Source of the DNA: JBCBRR01 sp039029235
Lineage (GTDB): Bacteria; Bacteroidota; Bacteroidia; Cytophagales; Amoebophilaceae
Length of the DNA: 9,570 bases
Assembly (NCBI GenBank): GCA_039029235.1
Contig: JBCCGO010000029.1
Coordinates: 1 to 9,570, forward strand
Reading direction: 5' to 3'
The position numbers and the translations under genes were made by a program. Positions 1-7,572 of the stretch are shown one piece after another. Each line of letters opens with the position of its first letter. Position 1 is the first letter of the stretch. Below the pieces are notes generated by a model. That model was given only the letters and a program-made list of their open reading frames with translations, had not been told where the DNA came from and searched no databases.

Positions 1-239
1 GTATGTGTACATGGTTAGTGGGTTATCAAGCGTTGTGTAGCATTGGGTTCTACAAAGCTAGCCTTCTTGGCTAGAGAAAAGCCAGCTTAGCTGTGGACTA
101 TTTCACAAGTGCATTGCAGTCTGGCGGTTGGCCTCTGGCGAAGCTACCCATGGTGAACTAAGTTTTTGATAGCAGAACTACGCATTTACTAGAATATGAT
201 GCAAGGGCCCCAGGAGTCTGCACCTTCTGGCCTCGCCGA

Positions 240-358
240 GCACCCCCTTACAGCAGCCCCAGTGCGCGCAGGGGAGGTCTGGGGGCTCCCCACAAGGTGG
301 CCCCCAGGCCGAGGAGGTAGGGGAGAAGTACTAAGCAAAGTCATTTTTAGGGGCTAGG
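240..358. repeat. GC-rich hairpin repeat, copy 1
   Basis: This is the first of two direct copies of a GC-rich unit of about 119 bases. The second copy starts about 146 bases further on. The core is an inverted repeat with arms GGTCTGGGGGC and GCCCCCAGGCC around a 13-base loop; all positions pair except one G-T wobble. The two copies differ at about nine positions, nearly all transitions, plus two single-base indels, as expected of old copies drifting without coding constraint. Neither strand gives a convincing protein. It could be a non-autonomous repeat family or a structured RNA element; the sequence does not decide between these. Confidence 0.8.
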
Positions 359-385
359 AACTTACCCAGAAGATGGCGCAAGGAG

Positions 386-504
386 GCACCTCTTACAGCA
401 GCCCCAGTGCGCGTAGGGGAGGCCTGGGGGCTCCTCGCAAGGTGGCCCCCAAGCCGAGAAGGGAGGGGGAGAAGTACTAAGCAAAGCCATTTTTAGGGGC
501 TAGA
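386..504. repeat. GC-rich hairpin repeat, copy 2
   Basis: This is the second direct copy of the unit at 240-358, separated from it by about 27 unrelated bases. It keeps the hairpin (arms GGCCTGGGGGC and GCCCCCAAGCC, with one C-A mismatch) and the same right half through AGAAGTACTAAGCAAAG and the ATTTTTAGGGGCTAG end. The stem differences are a wobble in copy 1 and one mismatch here, so the hairpin is largely retained, but two copies are too few to claim selection on structure. Confidence 0.8.
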
Positions 505-568
505 AGCTCGATACACATAATAGTTGTATTTAGTAGGAAGTTAAAAATAACTCCTACGATCGGTCCTT

Positions 569-607
569 ATCCTTTTTGCATACACACTTTTCGGGACACT
601 ACCTTTT
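569..607. repeat. 39-base dispersed repeat, copy A
   Basis: This sequence recurs at 9174-9213 in the same orientation with one substitution (G578 versus C9183) and one T-run length difference (four versus five T). Shared core words are CATACACACTTTT and CGGGACACTACCTTTT. Read on the minus strand it begins GGTAGTGTCCCGAAAAGTGT, which from memory resembles terminal inverted repeats of insertion sequences such as IS256-type elements. That is an inference; no transposase is seen beside it. The flanking sequences of the two copies differ, which fits a mobile-element end or remnant. Confidence 0.7.
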
Positions 608-702
608 GCTAACAAGGAGGTGATAGTGGGGGTAGGCAAGCAGTGGCTTACGCAGCTGAATGGTATGGGGGATGATTTTTCTCAATCTTCTCTATAAATG
701 GC

Positions 703-710
703 TATCTTTG
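703..710 (+). promoter_or_regulatory. possible Bacteroidota -7 box before the exporter
   Basis: TATCTTTG matches the Bacteroidota -7 consensus TAnnTTTG exactly, but the expected -33 TTTG is replaced by TTTC near 678-681. If used, it would give a leader of about 155 bases before the exporter start at 873. An 8-base motif with two free positions is easily met by chance, so this is only a candidate. Confidence 0.25.
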
Positions 711-872
711 TCAGTGGCCCATTGTTAGCAAGGCTGCTGCTCGTCTCTTCTGACAGGATGGTCCATCAAAGCCCACGCCATAGCCTCTTCTTCGCTCCAG
801 CTTCCTGGAGGGTACTGCCTTGTCTCATCTTTTGGGCTGCCTAGTTAGTGGGGTATCATGTAGTTATCAACG

Positions 873-2660
873 ATGAAAAATCAGCTTGCTCGTTCTTTCT
901 CTCAGCTACTACTTTATATGCGCCCTTTTCGGGGGGAATATTTGGCAGCTATGTTCTATTCTTTTCTGAACAAGCTGTTTGATCTGATTCCGGAGATCTT
1001 ATTGGGTATTGCTGTCAATACCGTTATCGAGCAGGAGCGCTCTTGGCTATCTTATTGGGGGGTTCAGGATCTTAGGTGGCAGCTGCTCTTGCTGGGGTTC
1101 TTAACGTTGGCAATTTATGGCTTGGAGTCGATCTTTGAGTATCTGGCTTCTACCAAATGGTGGCGACTGGCCCAGTTGGTGCAGCATAGTTTTCGGATGG
1201 AGGCTTTTAGCCATGTGCAGCAGAGTACCATGACTGCCTTTTCTAAGCAGAAGGTGGGTAATCTGCTGTCGATACTGAATGAGGATATTAACCAGCTGGA
1301 GCGTTTCTTAGAAGAGGGCGTGGATGAGATTATCGAGGTGTTGGCTACGAGTTTACTGGTAGGGGGTATTTTCTTCTTCCTGGCTCCTGCCGTAGCCTCG
1401 CTCGCTGCGCTCCCCATACCGCTCATTGTGTATGCGACTTTTTTGCTTCAGAACAGGCTAAGCCCACTCTACTTTACTATACGCCAAAAGGCTGGGTTGC
1501 TGAGTACGCAGCTAGCCAATAGCCTCCTGGGGATGGTTACTGTCAAGAGCTTGGTGGCTGAGAGGCTGGAAGAAGCGAAGGTCGCCGAAGCTAGCTGTGC
1601 CTATAAAGAGGCTAATTTTAAGGCGATCCGATTGGGTGCTTTGGCGGTGCCGCTGGTACGGCTATCTATTGTGTTTAGTTATCTGGTAACGCTGGTATAT
1701 GGCGGAGTATTGGCCATAGAAAGGCGCCTGGATGTAGGGGCTTACAGTACGCTTATTTCTCTCTGTTCGCGCATGCTTTGGCCTTTTGCAGACTTGGCGG
1801 AGATCTCGACTAACTTTCAGCGGGTTATGGCTTCTACAGGACGGCTCTTGGATTTGTTTCGTCTTCCTGTTGAGGTGTCCCCTGCTGCTTCGGTTGCCTT
1901 GCGAGGGGAGATTACTTTCTCTGCAGTAGGTTTTGCTTATGATAAGCAGGCGCCCACGCTTCGCGGCCTTTCTTTTACGATCTCTCCAGGACAAACGGTG
2001 GCTTTTGTGGGGGCTACTGGTGCTGGCAAGACCACATTACTGCAGCTTTTGCTAGGGTTTTACTTCCCTACCCAAGGGGAGGTTTTCTTTGATGGCCAAG
2101 AGGTTCGTGCAGCGTCACTCGCAGCACTGAGAAGGCAGCTGGGCTTTGTGAGCCAAGAGCCTTTTCTCTTTGAGGGCACTATAGCGGCAAATATTAGCTA
2201 TGCCTGCGCTACGGCTACGCGAGATCAGGTTATCCAGGCTGCCAAGCATGCGTCAGCGCATGAGTTTATCGTGCAACTTCCGCAGGGGTACGATACTTGG
2301 ATCGGAGAGCGTGGGCAAGCGCTCTCTGGTGGCCAAAAGCAGCGTTTGGCTATTGCAAGGGCTATTGTACGTAATCCGGCTATTCTGATCTTAGATGAGG
2401 CTACTTCTGCCGTTGATAACGAGACAGAGCTGGCTATCCAAAAGTCTTTGGCTAGCATCAGTCAGGGGAGGACCATGATTCTCATTGCTCATCGCCTTTC
2501 TACTGTTAAGCAAGCGGACCAGATTTTTGTATTGAAGCGTGGTACAGTCGTAGAGCAGGGTACCCACGCAGAGCTACTGGAGCAAGATCGTCTCTATGCC
2601 AATCTCTGGAAGCTCCAGACAGGCGAACGCTTGACGAATGCTGAGCTCATTGCTGATTAA
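873..2660 (+). CDS. ABC exporter half-transporter (MsbA-like), permease fused to ATPase
   Basis: This inner-membrane ATP-driven exporter subunit has 595 residues, the usual length for a half-transporter that works as a dimer. Residues 1 to about 330 form the transmembrane domain, with hydrophobic segments near 24-48, 71-92, 153-172, 174-192, 258-282 and 293-310. The C-terminal nucleotide-binding domain is complete: aromatic A-loop Y356, Walker A GATGAGKTT (380-388), Q-loop Q428, signature LSGGQ (484-488), Walker B ILILDE (504-509), D-loop SAVD (512-515) and switch histidine H540. All catalytic residues are present, so it should hydrolyse ATP. The family exports lipids, peptides or drugs; the substrate cannot be read from sequence. 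There is no second half-transporter beside it, so a homodimer is the simpler guess. The ATG at 873 lacks a Shine-Dalgarno sequence, normal for Bacteroidota. It converges on mnmG across 77 bases. Confidence 0.95.
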   Translation: MKNQLARSFSQLLLYMRPFRGEYLAAMFYSFLNKLFDLIPEILLGIAVNTVIEQERSWLSYWGVQDLRWQLLLLGFLTLAIYGLESIFEYLASTKWWRLAQLVQHSFRMEAFSHVQQSTMTAFSKQKVGNLLSILNEDINQLERFLEEGVDEIIEVLATSLLVGGIFFFLAPAVASLAALPIPLIVYATFLLQNRLSPLYFTIRQKAGLLSTQLANSLLGMVTVKSLVAERLEEAKVAEASCAYKEANFKAIRLGALAVPLVRLSIVFSYLVTLVYGGVLAIERRLDVGAYSTLISLCSRMLWPFADLAEISTNFQRVMASTGRLLDLFRLPVEVSPAASVALRGEITFSAVGFAYDKQAPTLRGLSFTISPGQTVAFVGATGAGKTTLLQLLLGFYFPTQGEVFFDGQEVRAASLAALRRQLGFVSQEPFLFEGTIAANISYACATATRDQVIQAAKHASAHEFIVQLPQGYDTWIGERGQALSGGQKQRLAIARAIVRNPAILILDEATSAVDNETELAIQKSLASISQGRTMILIAHRLSTVKQADQIFVLKRGTVVEQGTHAELLEQDRLYANLWKLQTGERLTNAELIAD

Positions 2661-2737
2661 TGTTGCTATTGCATTGTCTCTGTGTCGCTGGTAGATGATG
2701 CTACGGAGTCAGCAGCACTACTGAGGCAGCGTCGGTT

Positions 2738-4603
2738 TTATCTGCCCAGATACACCATCAGGACAGCGATATCGGCTGGCGAGACGCCACTGATCCTGGT
2801 AGCTTGCCCAATGGTAGCAGGCCTGATTTTTTGGAGCTTCTCGGCTCCTTCGGCAGCAAGTGCTTTGACTCGTCCATAGTCAAAGTCTGGGGGGATACGA
2901 TGGTTTTCTAGCCGCTTGGCCTTGGCTACTAGCTCTTGTTCTTGCTGGATATAGGGCTCGTACTTGATTTGTATGACTGTCTGCTCTAAGATGTCTTGGC
3001 TATATTGTTGTAAGTACTTGGTCAGTTGGCTATCTAGGTGATGGAGAGAGCCGGTGGTTAGTGCTGGCCGTCTGAGTAGCTGGTATGCGGATTGTTTTTC
3101 TTTGATAGGGGCGGTGCCTAGGGCAGTGAGGTATTTATTGACTTGTTCTGGATGCAGCCTGGATGTGCTTAGGGTCTGTAGCAGCTGGGACACATGGGCT
3201 TGCTTGGCTTTTACGTTGGCTAGTCTTTGGTCTGATGCGAGTCCCAGCTGGTGTCCGAGTGGGGTTAACCGCAGATCTGCATTGTCCTGCCGAAGGAGGA
3301 TTCTAAACTCAGCTCTTGACGTAAACATTCTATAGGGCTCATCAGTATGTTTGCTGACGAGGTCATCGACCAGGACGCCTATGTATGCATCAGATCTGCC
3401 CAGGACAAAGGGCTCGAGTGCGTGGATTTTTCGGTGTGCATTGATTCCTGCCACCAAGCCTTGGCAGGCTGCTTCTTCATAACCTGTGGTGCCATTGATC
3501 TGGCCTGCAAAGTATAGGTTGCTGATCAGCTTGGTTTCTAGGGTTTGTTGTAGCTGGGTAGCTGGGAAGTAGTCGTACTCGATGGCATAGCCCGGGCGAA
3601 GCATTTTGGCATTTTCAAAGCCTGGAATAGCTTTGAGGGCCTGATACTGCACTTTCTCGGGCAGGGAGGTAGAAAAGCCATTGACATAGATTTCTACTGT
3701 ATGCCAGCCTTCTGGTTCTACAAAGATTTGGTGCCTATCGCGGGCTGCAAAACGGGTGATTTTATCTTCTATCGAGGGGCAGTACCGGGGGCCCTTTCCT
3801 TGAATACGATCCTGGAACATTGGGGATCTGCTAAAGCCGCGTTCTAGCAATTGGTGCACTGCGCTATTGGTATAGGTGATGTGACAGCTCTTCTGCTGCT
3901 GTATCGGCGTTGTAGTATTCAGAAAAGAAAACTTGCCTGGATGTTCATCCCCTGGCTGTTCTTCCATCTTGGCATAGTCTAGCGTTCTCCCATCTACACG
4001 GGGTGGGGTACCTGTCTTCATTCTTCCTGCCTCAAACCCCAGCGCCATTAACTGCTCTGTTAGGCCTGTAACAGCCTTTTCGCCAGTACGGCCTCCACCA
4101 AACTGTTGCTCGCCGATATGTATGGTCCCATTCAAGAAAGTACCATTGGTCAGTATTATTGTTTTGCCTAGGATCTCTAGGTCCATGCGTGTTTTTACTC
4201 CCACTACGTGTCCATCCTTGACGAGGATTTCTCGGACCATATCCTGCCAGAAGTCAATGCCTGGTATTTGCTCTAGTGCCAGGCGCCACGCTATTGCAAA
4301 CTGTATCCGATCGTTTTGGGTTCTGGGGCTCCACACAGCAGGGCCTTTGGATTGATTCAGCATACGAAACTGAATCATAGACTTGTCAGCAATAACTCCA
4401 GATAGCCCTCCTAAGGCATCTATTTCACGGAGGATTTGCCCTTTAGCTATCCCCCCCATCGCAGGATTGCAAGACATCTGGCCTATGGTAGCCATGTTCA
4501 TCGTCACTAGAAGTGTCCGAGAGCCTAGGCTAGCTGCTGCTGCTGCTGCCTCGCAGCCTGCATGGCCTCCGCCTACTACGATTACGTCATACTGGGGGAA
4601 CAT
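2738..4603 (-). CDS. mnmG: tRNA uridine-5-carboxymethylaminomethyl(34) synthesis enzyme MnmG
   Basis: MnmG (GidA) is the FAD-dependent partner of the GTPase MnmE. Together they install the cmnm5 or nm5 group on wobble uridine 34 of tRNAs reading codons that end in A or G, using methylene-tetrahydrofolate. At 621 residues it is full length. The dinucleotide-binding motif GGGHAG is at 11-16. The conserved cysteines corresponding to E. coli C47 and C277 are present at C45 (MSCNPAMGG) and C275 (GPRYCPSIEDK, the first GidA signature). The second GidA signature, AGQINGTTGYEEAACQGL, starts near 366. The C-terminal helical domain that binds MnmE and tRNA runs to the end (RISGVSPADIAVLMVYLGR). Nothing appears broken. 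The ATG at 4603 is followed at once by the Rossmann strand, so the start is secure; no Shine-Dalgarno sequence or clear promoter precedes it. mnmE is not in the window. Confidence 0.97.
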   Translation of the reverse strand: MFPQYDVIVVGGGHAGCEAAAAAASLGSRTLLVTMNMATIGQMSCNPAMGGIAKGQILREIDALGGLSGVIADKSMIQFRMLNQSKGPAVWSPRTQNDRIQFAIAWRLALEQIPGIDFWQDMVREILVKDGHVVGVKTRMDLEILGKTIILTNGTFLNGTIHIGEQQFGGGRTGEKAVTGLTEQLMALGFEAGRMKTGTPPRVDGRTLDYAKMEEQPGDEHPGKFSFLNTTTPIQQQKSCHITYTNSAVHQLLERGFSRSPMFQDRIQGKGPRYCPSIEDKITRFAARDRHQIFVEPEGWHTVEIYVNGFSTSLPEKVQYQALKAIPGFENAKMLRPGYAIEYDYFPATQLQQTLETKLISNLYFAGQINGTTGYEEAACQGLVAGINAHRKIHALEPFVLGRSDAYIGVLVDDLVSKHTDEPYRMFTSRAEFRILLRQDNADLRLTPLGHQLGLASDQRLANVKAKQAHVSQLLQTLSTSRLHPEQVNKYLTALGTAPIKEKQSAYQLLRRPALTTGSLHHLDSQLTKYLQQYSQDILEQTVIQIKYEPYIQQEQELVAKAKRLENHRIPPDFDYGRVKALAAEGAEKLQKIRPATIGQATRISGVSPADIAVLMVYLGR

Positions 4604-4754
4604 GTACGATGCTTGTCTTTAAATGGGCTTTATTGATCTGCTTGGTTCGGGGGTACTTTGTAAGATATGGGTGGTAACTATGGTCGGCTTCTATGGAAGT
4701 AGTAAGCTACAACTCGATAAGCAAGGCAAAGATGTGCTTGGTGTGCCAAGGTAA

Positions 4755-5150
4755 CCGATCTCAGCGATAGGCTGGTGGATTTGTCAGGTCTTTTACTTGA
4801 CATTCCTACCAGAGATCAATGCGGAACTCATAACGAAGTTAAGCAAGCAGGCAGAATGCTATGCTGCAAAGGCATGTTCCAGACAAGTGCTCCTTGGCCA
4901 ATCTTATGGGAAGCTTGCAGAAGTGATCTTCCTAGCCACTACAAACCATATCGCCTTTCCTGAGAAGTCAGCCGCCAGGTCTGCTCACATCGTTTTAGCT
5001 CGGCTGCCTTATGAGGGTGGTCTGAAGGACTTGGGCTTTGCTTGCATGGAGCTGCCGGAGTTCGCCAAGCAATTCCATAAACTGAGCAACATTACGGAGC
5101 GGTGATATTGCTACCCTGCAGATGTTTCGAGAATAAAAACGGCGAGACGT
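4755..5150 (+). pseudogene. truncated Rpn-family (PD-(D/E)XK) nuclease/transposase remnant
   Basis: A reading frame open from 4755 to the stop at 5103 (first usable start TTG at 4797) gives a peptide whose middle, KQAECYAAKACSRQ, GQSYGKLAEVIFLATTNH and ELPEFAKQFHKLSNITER, resembles the central and C-terminal part of Rpn-type PD-(D/E)XK nuclease family transposases: YYAAKAYSRQ, a short Y-x-x-L-x-E-V-I-F-I-A stretch, then ELPKF. The catalytic N-terminal part (the D and ExQ residues of the nuclease core) is missing. Read past the TGA at 5103, the same frame continues Y-C-Y-P-A-D, reminiscent of the WCYFF that follows this region in relatives, so the stop looks like a TGG to TGA change. An overlapping open frame from 4721 may be a shifted piece of the N-terminus. 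I infer a dead copy of a multi-copy mobile family; the assignment is by remembered pattern, not search. Confidence 0.55.
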
Positions 5151-5165
5151 TTGATACAACGGCAG

Positions 5166-5188
5166 AGCCCCAGGCTAAGCCTAGGGCT
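5166..5188. terminator. hairpin between the Rpn remnant and the porin gene
   Basis: AGCCCCAGGC and GCCTAGGGCT pair across a TAA loop with a single C-A mismatch. The hairpin lies 45 bases beyond the porin stop codon and could end that transcript or the facing one. A T run is missing on either side apart from three T on the plus strand, so a classical intrinsic terminator is not supported. A second perfect palindrome, CCTAGCTAGG, sits at 5209-5218, closer to the porin stop. Confidence 0.3.
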
Positions 5189-5232
5189 TTGGGGCACGGT
5201 GTCGATAGCCTAGCTAGGTTATGGGTTGTGCA

Positions 5233-6516
5233 TTAGAATTTGAAGCCAGCTTCCATTAGCAAGCCCCCGGCATAACCCTTTTGACCGTCTACGTTGGTTT
5301 TGCGTCCCGCTGCGCCTTCAATACCGATGTGGAATTGATCTGTTGGGTGATAGGCAAGACTCAGAGAGCCATAGACTCCTTCTTTATAGTGATCCTTCTC
5401 CCTATACTGGTTCTTGATGATGGATAACCCACTGATAACCAGGGTTGATCGGCATTTTGAAGACCACCGATGTTCTAGCGCTAGGTGCGCACCGCCCGCA
5501 TTGATGATATGGAGGTTGGTAGTATCGTCACTGTTAACTTGAACATAAGCTGTATTATCCTCATTTTTGAGGGAAGCTAGGTCTGCAATGTAGCCTCCTA
5601 CTCCTCTCCCAATGACTCCCTGTAATTTTAAGGCAGTTTGCTTAGGAACTAATTGAATCTTGGTCCCTAGGAATATGCCACCACCTACTGATGGGAAAGG
5701 AGTCTTTCCAGTTTGCGTATCCTGGTATTGTATAGGACGCCCTAAGAGGCCTAGGCACATATGTCCTCGAGAGCTAGGATAGTTGCAGCGAAAGCTAACT
5801 ACAAACGCTGGTTGGCGAGTGAACGGCTTCTTCCTTAGTCTAGCTTTGTGTTGCTTTATTTCCGCTTCCGAGGCTGCTGTTTCCGTTTCGTCGTCTTTTA
5901 GGCCTGCTAGTTTTTTTTCTGCTTTCTCCAGAAGGCCTTTGTATTTTTTGCTCAGCTCAAATATTGCTGCTTGCTCAAGACCAATGGCCCAGCTACAGTG
6001 GGGATTGATGCATTGCTTAAAGCTCAACTGGAGAGCTTCTCTCCCCACAGCACTATTAGGGCCGCCTCCTAGGGAACTAGGATTACTATCAGGATCTCCG
6101 AAATTACTGGCTTGCAAGCCCAGCACTCCGTTTTTAAACTCCGCACAGGCTTTCCCGAGTTTGGCTTCTTGCTGACTTATTGCAATCCTCACGGCCAGTT
6201 TTATTGGATCCTCTTCCCACCGTACGGTCTTCGCTAGGTCTACTGAAGCGCTAACATCTGTAAACGTAGCATCTATATTCTTATCTTTGTCGTCTTCAGC
6301 AGACGAAAGTTGAATCAAGGCTGGGATTAGGCTCCCTTTGTCTGGATGCTTCTTACTGTTGTAGGCTATCTTCATTTTTCCTGATCCAGACATTTTGAGC
6401 GCTTCCTCAGCTGCCTCTGTAGTTTCTGCTTGCTGTGCGTAGCTGGCTACGGCAAAAAGGCTACATGCTGGTATTAGTAATACTCCTAGATAATAAATTT
6501 TATTCCTGGCTTTCAT
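5233..6516 (-). CDS. outer-membrane protein, DcaP-like porin
   Basis: A 427-residue secreted outer-membrane protein. I place the start at the ATG at 6516 rather than 16 codons upstream because it begins a clear signal peptide: MKARNK, a hydrophobic core, and an AxA-type site SYA|QQ after residue 27. The last residues, AGGLLMEAGFKF, have alternating hydrophobics and a terminal phenylalanine, the usual beta-barrel insertion signal. Several segments recall the DcaP-like porin family: GDPDSN...GGPNSA (140-156), GRGVGGYIADL (303-313), RWSSKCRSTLV (350-360) and a C-terminal pair of strands ending GRKTNVDGQKG (404-414). Characterised DcaP members are trimeric porins for small anionic molecules; the substrate here is unknown. 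Odd features are five or six cysteines in the mature part and a charged, probably coiled-coil insert at about 186-230. It is divergent from rpmB. The porin assignment is inference from pattern; export to the outer membrane is better supported. Confidence 0.7.
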   Translation of the reverse strand: MKARNKIYYLGVLLIPACSLFAVASYAQQAETTEAAEEALKMSGSGKMKIAYNSKKHPDKGSLIPALIQLSSAEDDKDKNIDATFTDVSASVDLAKTVRWEEDPIKLAVRIAISQQEAKLGKACAEFKNGVLGLQASNFGDPDSNPSSLGGGPNSAVGREALQLSFKQCINPHCSWAIGLEQAAIFELSKKYKGLLEKAEKKLAGLKDDETETAASEAEIKQHKARLRKKPFTRQPAFVVSFRCNYPSSRGHMCLGLLGRPIQYQDTQTGKTPFPSVGGGIFLGTKIQLVPKQTALKLQGVIGRGVGGYIADLASLKNEDNTAYVQVNSDDTTNLHIINAGGAHLALEHRWSSKCRSTLVISGLSIIKNQYREKDHYKEGVYGSLSLAYHPTDQFHIGIEGAAGRKTNVDGQKGYAGGLLMEAGFKF

Positions 6517-6816
6517 AACTGTTTGTTTTAGATATGTTCGTGCTGCCAAGCTGTAGGCTGGCAACCCCGAATGTCGTGTGATATACCCTGCTAACTTTCA
6601 TAATCATACAGCGAAATTACAGCGTAACTTCTAGTCTAATACAATAACCGGTTGCCACTGAGCTTAAAAAATTCAAGCAACGTCTTCTACCCTCCTGGTA
6701 GCTAGCCATGGCAGCTGGTCGTGGCTGTGCAGACAAAGGTAGCCTTATCATAGCAGCTATCAAAACGAAAGTCAATAAGCATGACTCAAAAAAGTAAGGG
6801 CTACCACGATGCTGGG
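6517..6816. other. intergenic region between divergent porin and rpmB genes
   Basis: No convincing gene is seen. On the minus strand TAATTTCG (6619-6612) is one base off the Bacteroidota -7 consensus and could serve the porin gene, with only a partial -33 at about 6644. A minus-strand frame at 6832-6617 has a hydrophobic stretch (CLLTFVLIAAMIRLPLSAQP), but it overlaps the rpmB promoter and has no recognisable relatives, so I do not call it a gene. Confidence 0.4.
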
Positions 6817-6847
6817 TTTGCGCAATGGCCAAACCTGCCTATATTTG
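6817..6847 (+). promoter_or_regulatory. Bacteroidota-type promoter of the rpmB operon
   Basis: TTTG at 6817-6820 is followed after exactly 19 bases by TATATTTG at 6840-6847. This matches the consensus of the Bacteroidota primary sigma factor (TTTG, 19-21 bases, TAnnTTTG) in full. Transcription would begin near 6854, about 15 bases before the rpmB start at 6870. It also shows that the in-frame ATG at 6825 lies inside the promoter and cannot be the translation start. Confidence 0.75.
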
Positions 6848-6869
6848 CAAGATAAAAATAATCAAGGAT

Positions 6870-7133
6870 ATGGCAAGAATTTGCGACATCACTGGGAAGC
6901 GTCCGCAGAGGGGTAATACAGTCTCTCACGCCCATAACAAAACCAAACGATGGTTCTACCCTAACCTGCAGCAGAAGAAATTTTACCTGCCTGAGCAAGA
7001 TATTTGGCTTACCCTCAAGGTATCTACAGCTGTGCTCAGGACTATTAATAAAAAAGGAATTGGTACGGTGCTTAAGGAGGCCAACCAGCGAGGGGTACTA
7101 AGCGACAAGCTTAGTAAGCTGGCTATTCTTTAA
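6870..7133 (+). CDS. rpmB: 50S ribosomal protein bL28
   Basis: bL28 is a small basic protein of the large ribosomal subunit near the E site. The 87-residue product starts MARICDITGKRPQRGNTVSH and continues with the family's KTKRWFYPNLQ and LPEQDIWLTLKVSTAVLRTI blocks, then INKKGIGTVLKEA. The frame is open upstream to an ATG at 6825, but those 15 residues are not part of the family and overlap the promoter, so the start is 6870. A weak AAGGA lies just before it. The C-terminal tail after KEANQRG is several residues longer than I recall for related bL28. It is the first gene of a three-gene operon, 24 bases before rpmG. Confidence 0.96.
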   Translation: MARICDITGKRPQRGNTVSHAHNKTKRWFYPNLQQKKFYLPEQDIWLTLKVSTAVLRTINKKGIGTVLKEANQRGVLSDKLSKLAIL

Positions 7134-7157
7134 ACAACCGACCGGAGCTACAGAAGT

Positions 7158-7343
7158 ATGGCAAAGCGAAAGGGCAACAGAATACAGGTGATCTTGGAGT
7201 GTACAGAGCACAGAAAGAGCGGCTTGGCAGGCATTTCTAGGTATACGACTGAGAAAAATAGAAAGAATACACCGAGCAGGCTCGTATGTAGGAAGTATAA
7301 TCCGATTCTGAAGAGACATACGCCCCATAAGGAGATTAAGTAA
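7158..7343 (+). CDS. rpmG: 50S ribosomal protein bL33
   Basis: bL33 is a small subunit protein of the 50S particle near the E site. The 61-residue product shows the family hallmarks in order: GNRIQVILECTEH (6-18), SRYTTEKNRKNTP (27-39) and KYNPILKRHTPHKEIK at the C-terminus. It has only two cysteines, C15 and C44, so it is the zinc-free form, without the CxxC pairs. It sits 24 bases after rpmB and 5 bases before the DUF4295 gene, which argues for one transcript. Confidence 0.96.
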   Translation: MAKRKGNRIQVILECTEHRKSGLAGISRYTTEKNRKNTPSRLVCRKYNPILKRHTPHKEIK

Positions 7344-7348
7344 TAATC

Positions 7349-7513
7349 ATGGCTAAAAAAGTAGTGGCTGCCCTCCAGAAAGCCGGGAGTAAAAACCTAG
7401 CTAAAATTATCAGGCCAGCCAGGTCACCTAAAACAGGTGCTTACACCTTTAGAGAGGTAATGGCACCGCTAGACCAGGCCAAAGAAATTTTAGCTCAGCG
7501 CATTGAGAAGTGA
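7349..7513 (+). CDS. DUF4295 family small basic protein (probable ribosome-associated protein)
   Basis: This 54-residue gene, MAKKVVAALQKAGSKNLAKI through ILAQRIEK, starts 5 bases after rpmG. The SPKTGAYTFREV block at about 26-37 and the MAKK-V-A-L-KAG start are typical of DUF4295, a family found almost only in Bacteroidota and nearly always directly after rpmG. From memory, a protein of this family was seen in the Flavobacterium johnsoniae 50S structure and named bL38; treat that name as unverified here. Its size, basic charge and place after two ribosomal protein genes fit a ribosomal role. In many relatives ftsY follows; here no ftsY is found downstream. Confidence 0.92.
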   Translation: MAKKVVAALQKAGSKNLAKIIRPARSPKTGAYTFREVMAPLDQAKEILAQRIEK

Positions 7514-7572
7514 TCACTAGCCTCGATACTTGTCCATTAGGATGAGCATATGCTGAGCATTTTTGCTATAAT

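Larger units (their letters stand above)
505..872. other. gene-poor stretch upstream of the exporter
   Basis: No intact gene is visible here. Apart from dispersed repeat copy A it holds a 10-base inverted pair, TTGCTAACAA (606-615) and TTGTTAGCAA (722-731). On the minus strand a stop-free stretch at 844-728 reads roughly 39 codons, including QYPPGSWSEEEAMAWALMDH; the same frame stays mostly open, with a few stops, to about 606. I do not recognise it. It may be an old pseudogene or chance. Confidence 0.4.

Noticed and set aside
58..74. Hairpin CTAGCC / GGCTAG as a terminator
   Set aside because: Only six base pairs, no T run on either side and no gene visible upstream in the window.
240..504. 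Diversity-generating retroelement template/variable repeat pair, because an RT remnant lies in the window
   Set aside because: Differences between the copies are mixed transitions and indels, not changes confined to adenines, and the copies are not at the end of a gene and lie 8 kb from the RT remnant.
1662..1994. Minus-strand frame within the ABC exporter gene
   Set aside because: It lies opposite an intact, motif-complete coding region and has no recognisable features.
3054..3335. Plus-strand frame within mnmG
   Set aside because: It is antisense to strongly conserved MnmG sequence and has no recognisable protein features.
6517..6564. Upstream ATG at 6564 as porin start
   Set aside because: It would place 16 residues before a complete signal peptide that begins at 6516.
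6617..6832. Minus-strand frame of 71 codons with a hydrophobic stretch
   Set aside because: It starts inside the rpmB promoter, lacks a basic signal-peptide start, has no recognisable family and shows no supporting promoter.
6825..6869. N-terminal extension of bL28 from the ATG at 6825
   Set aside because: The extra 15 residues are outside the family and their codons overlap the -7 box at 6840-6847.
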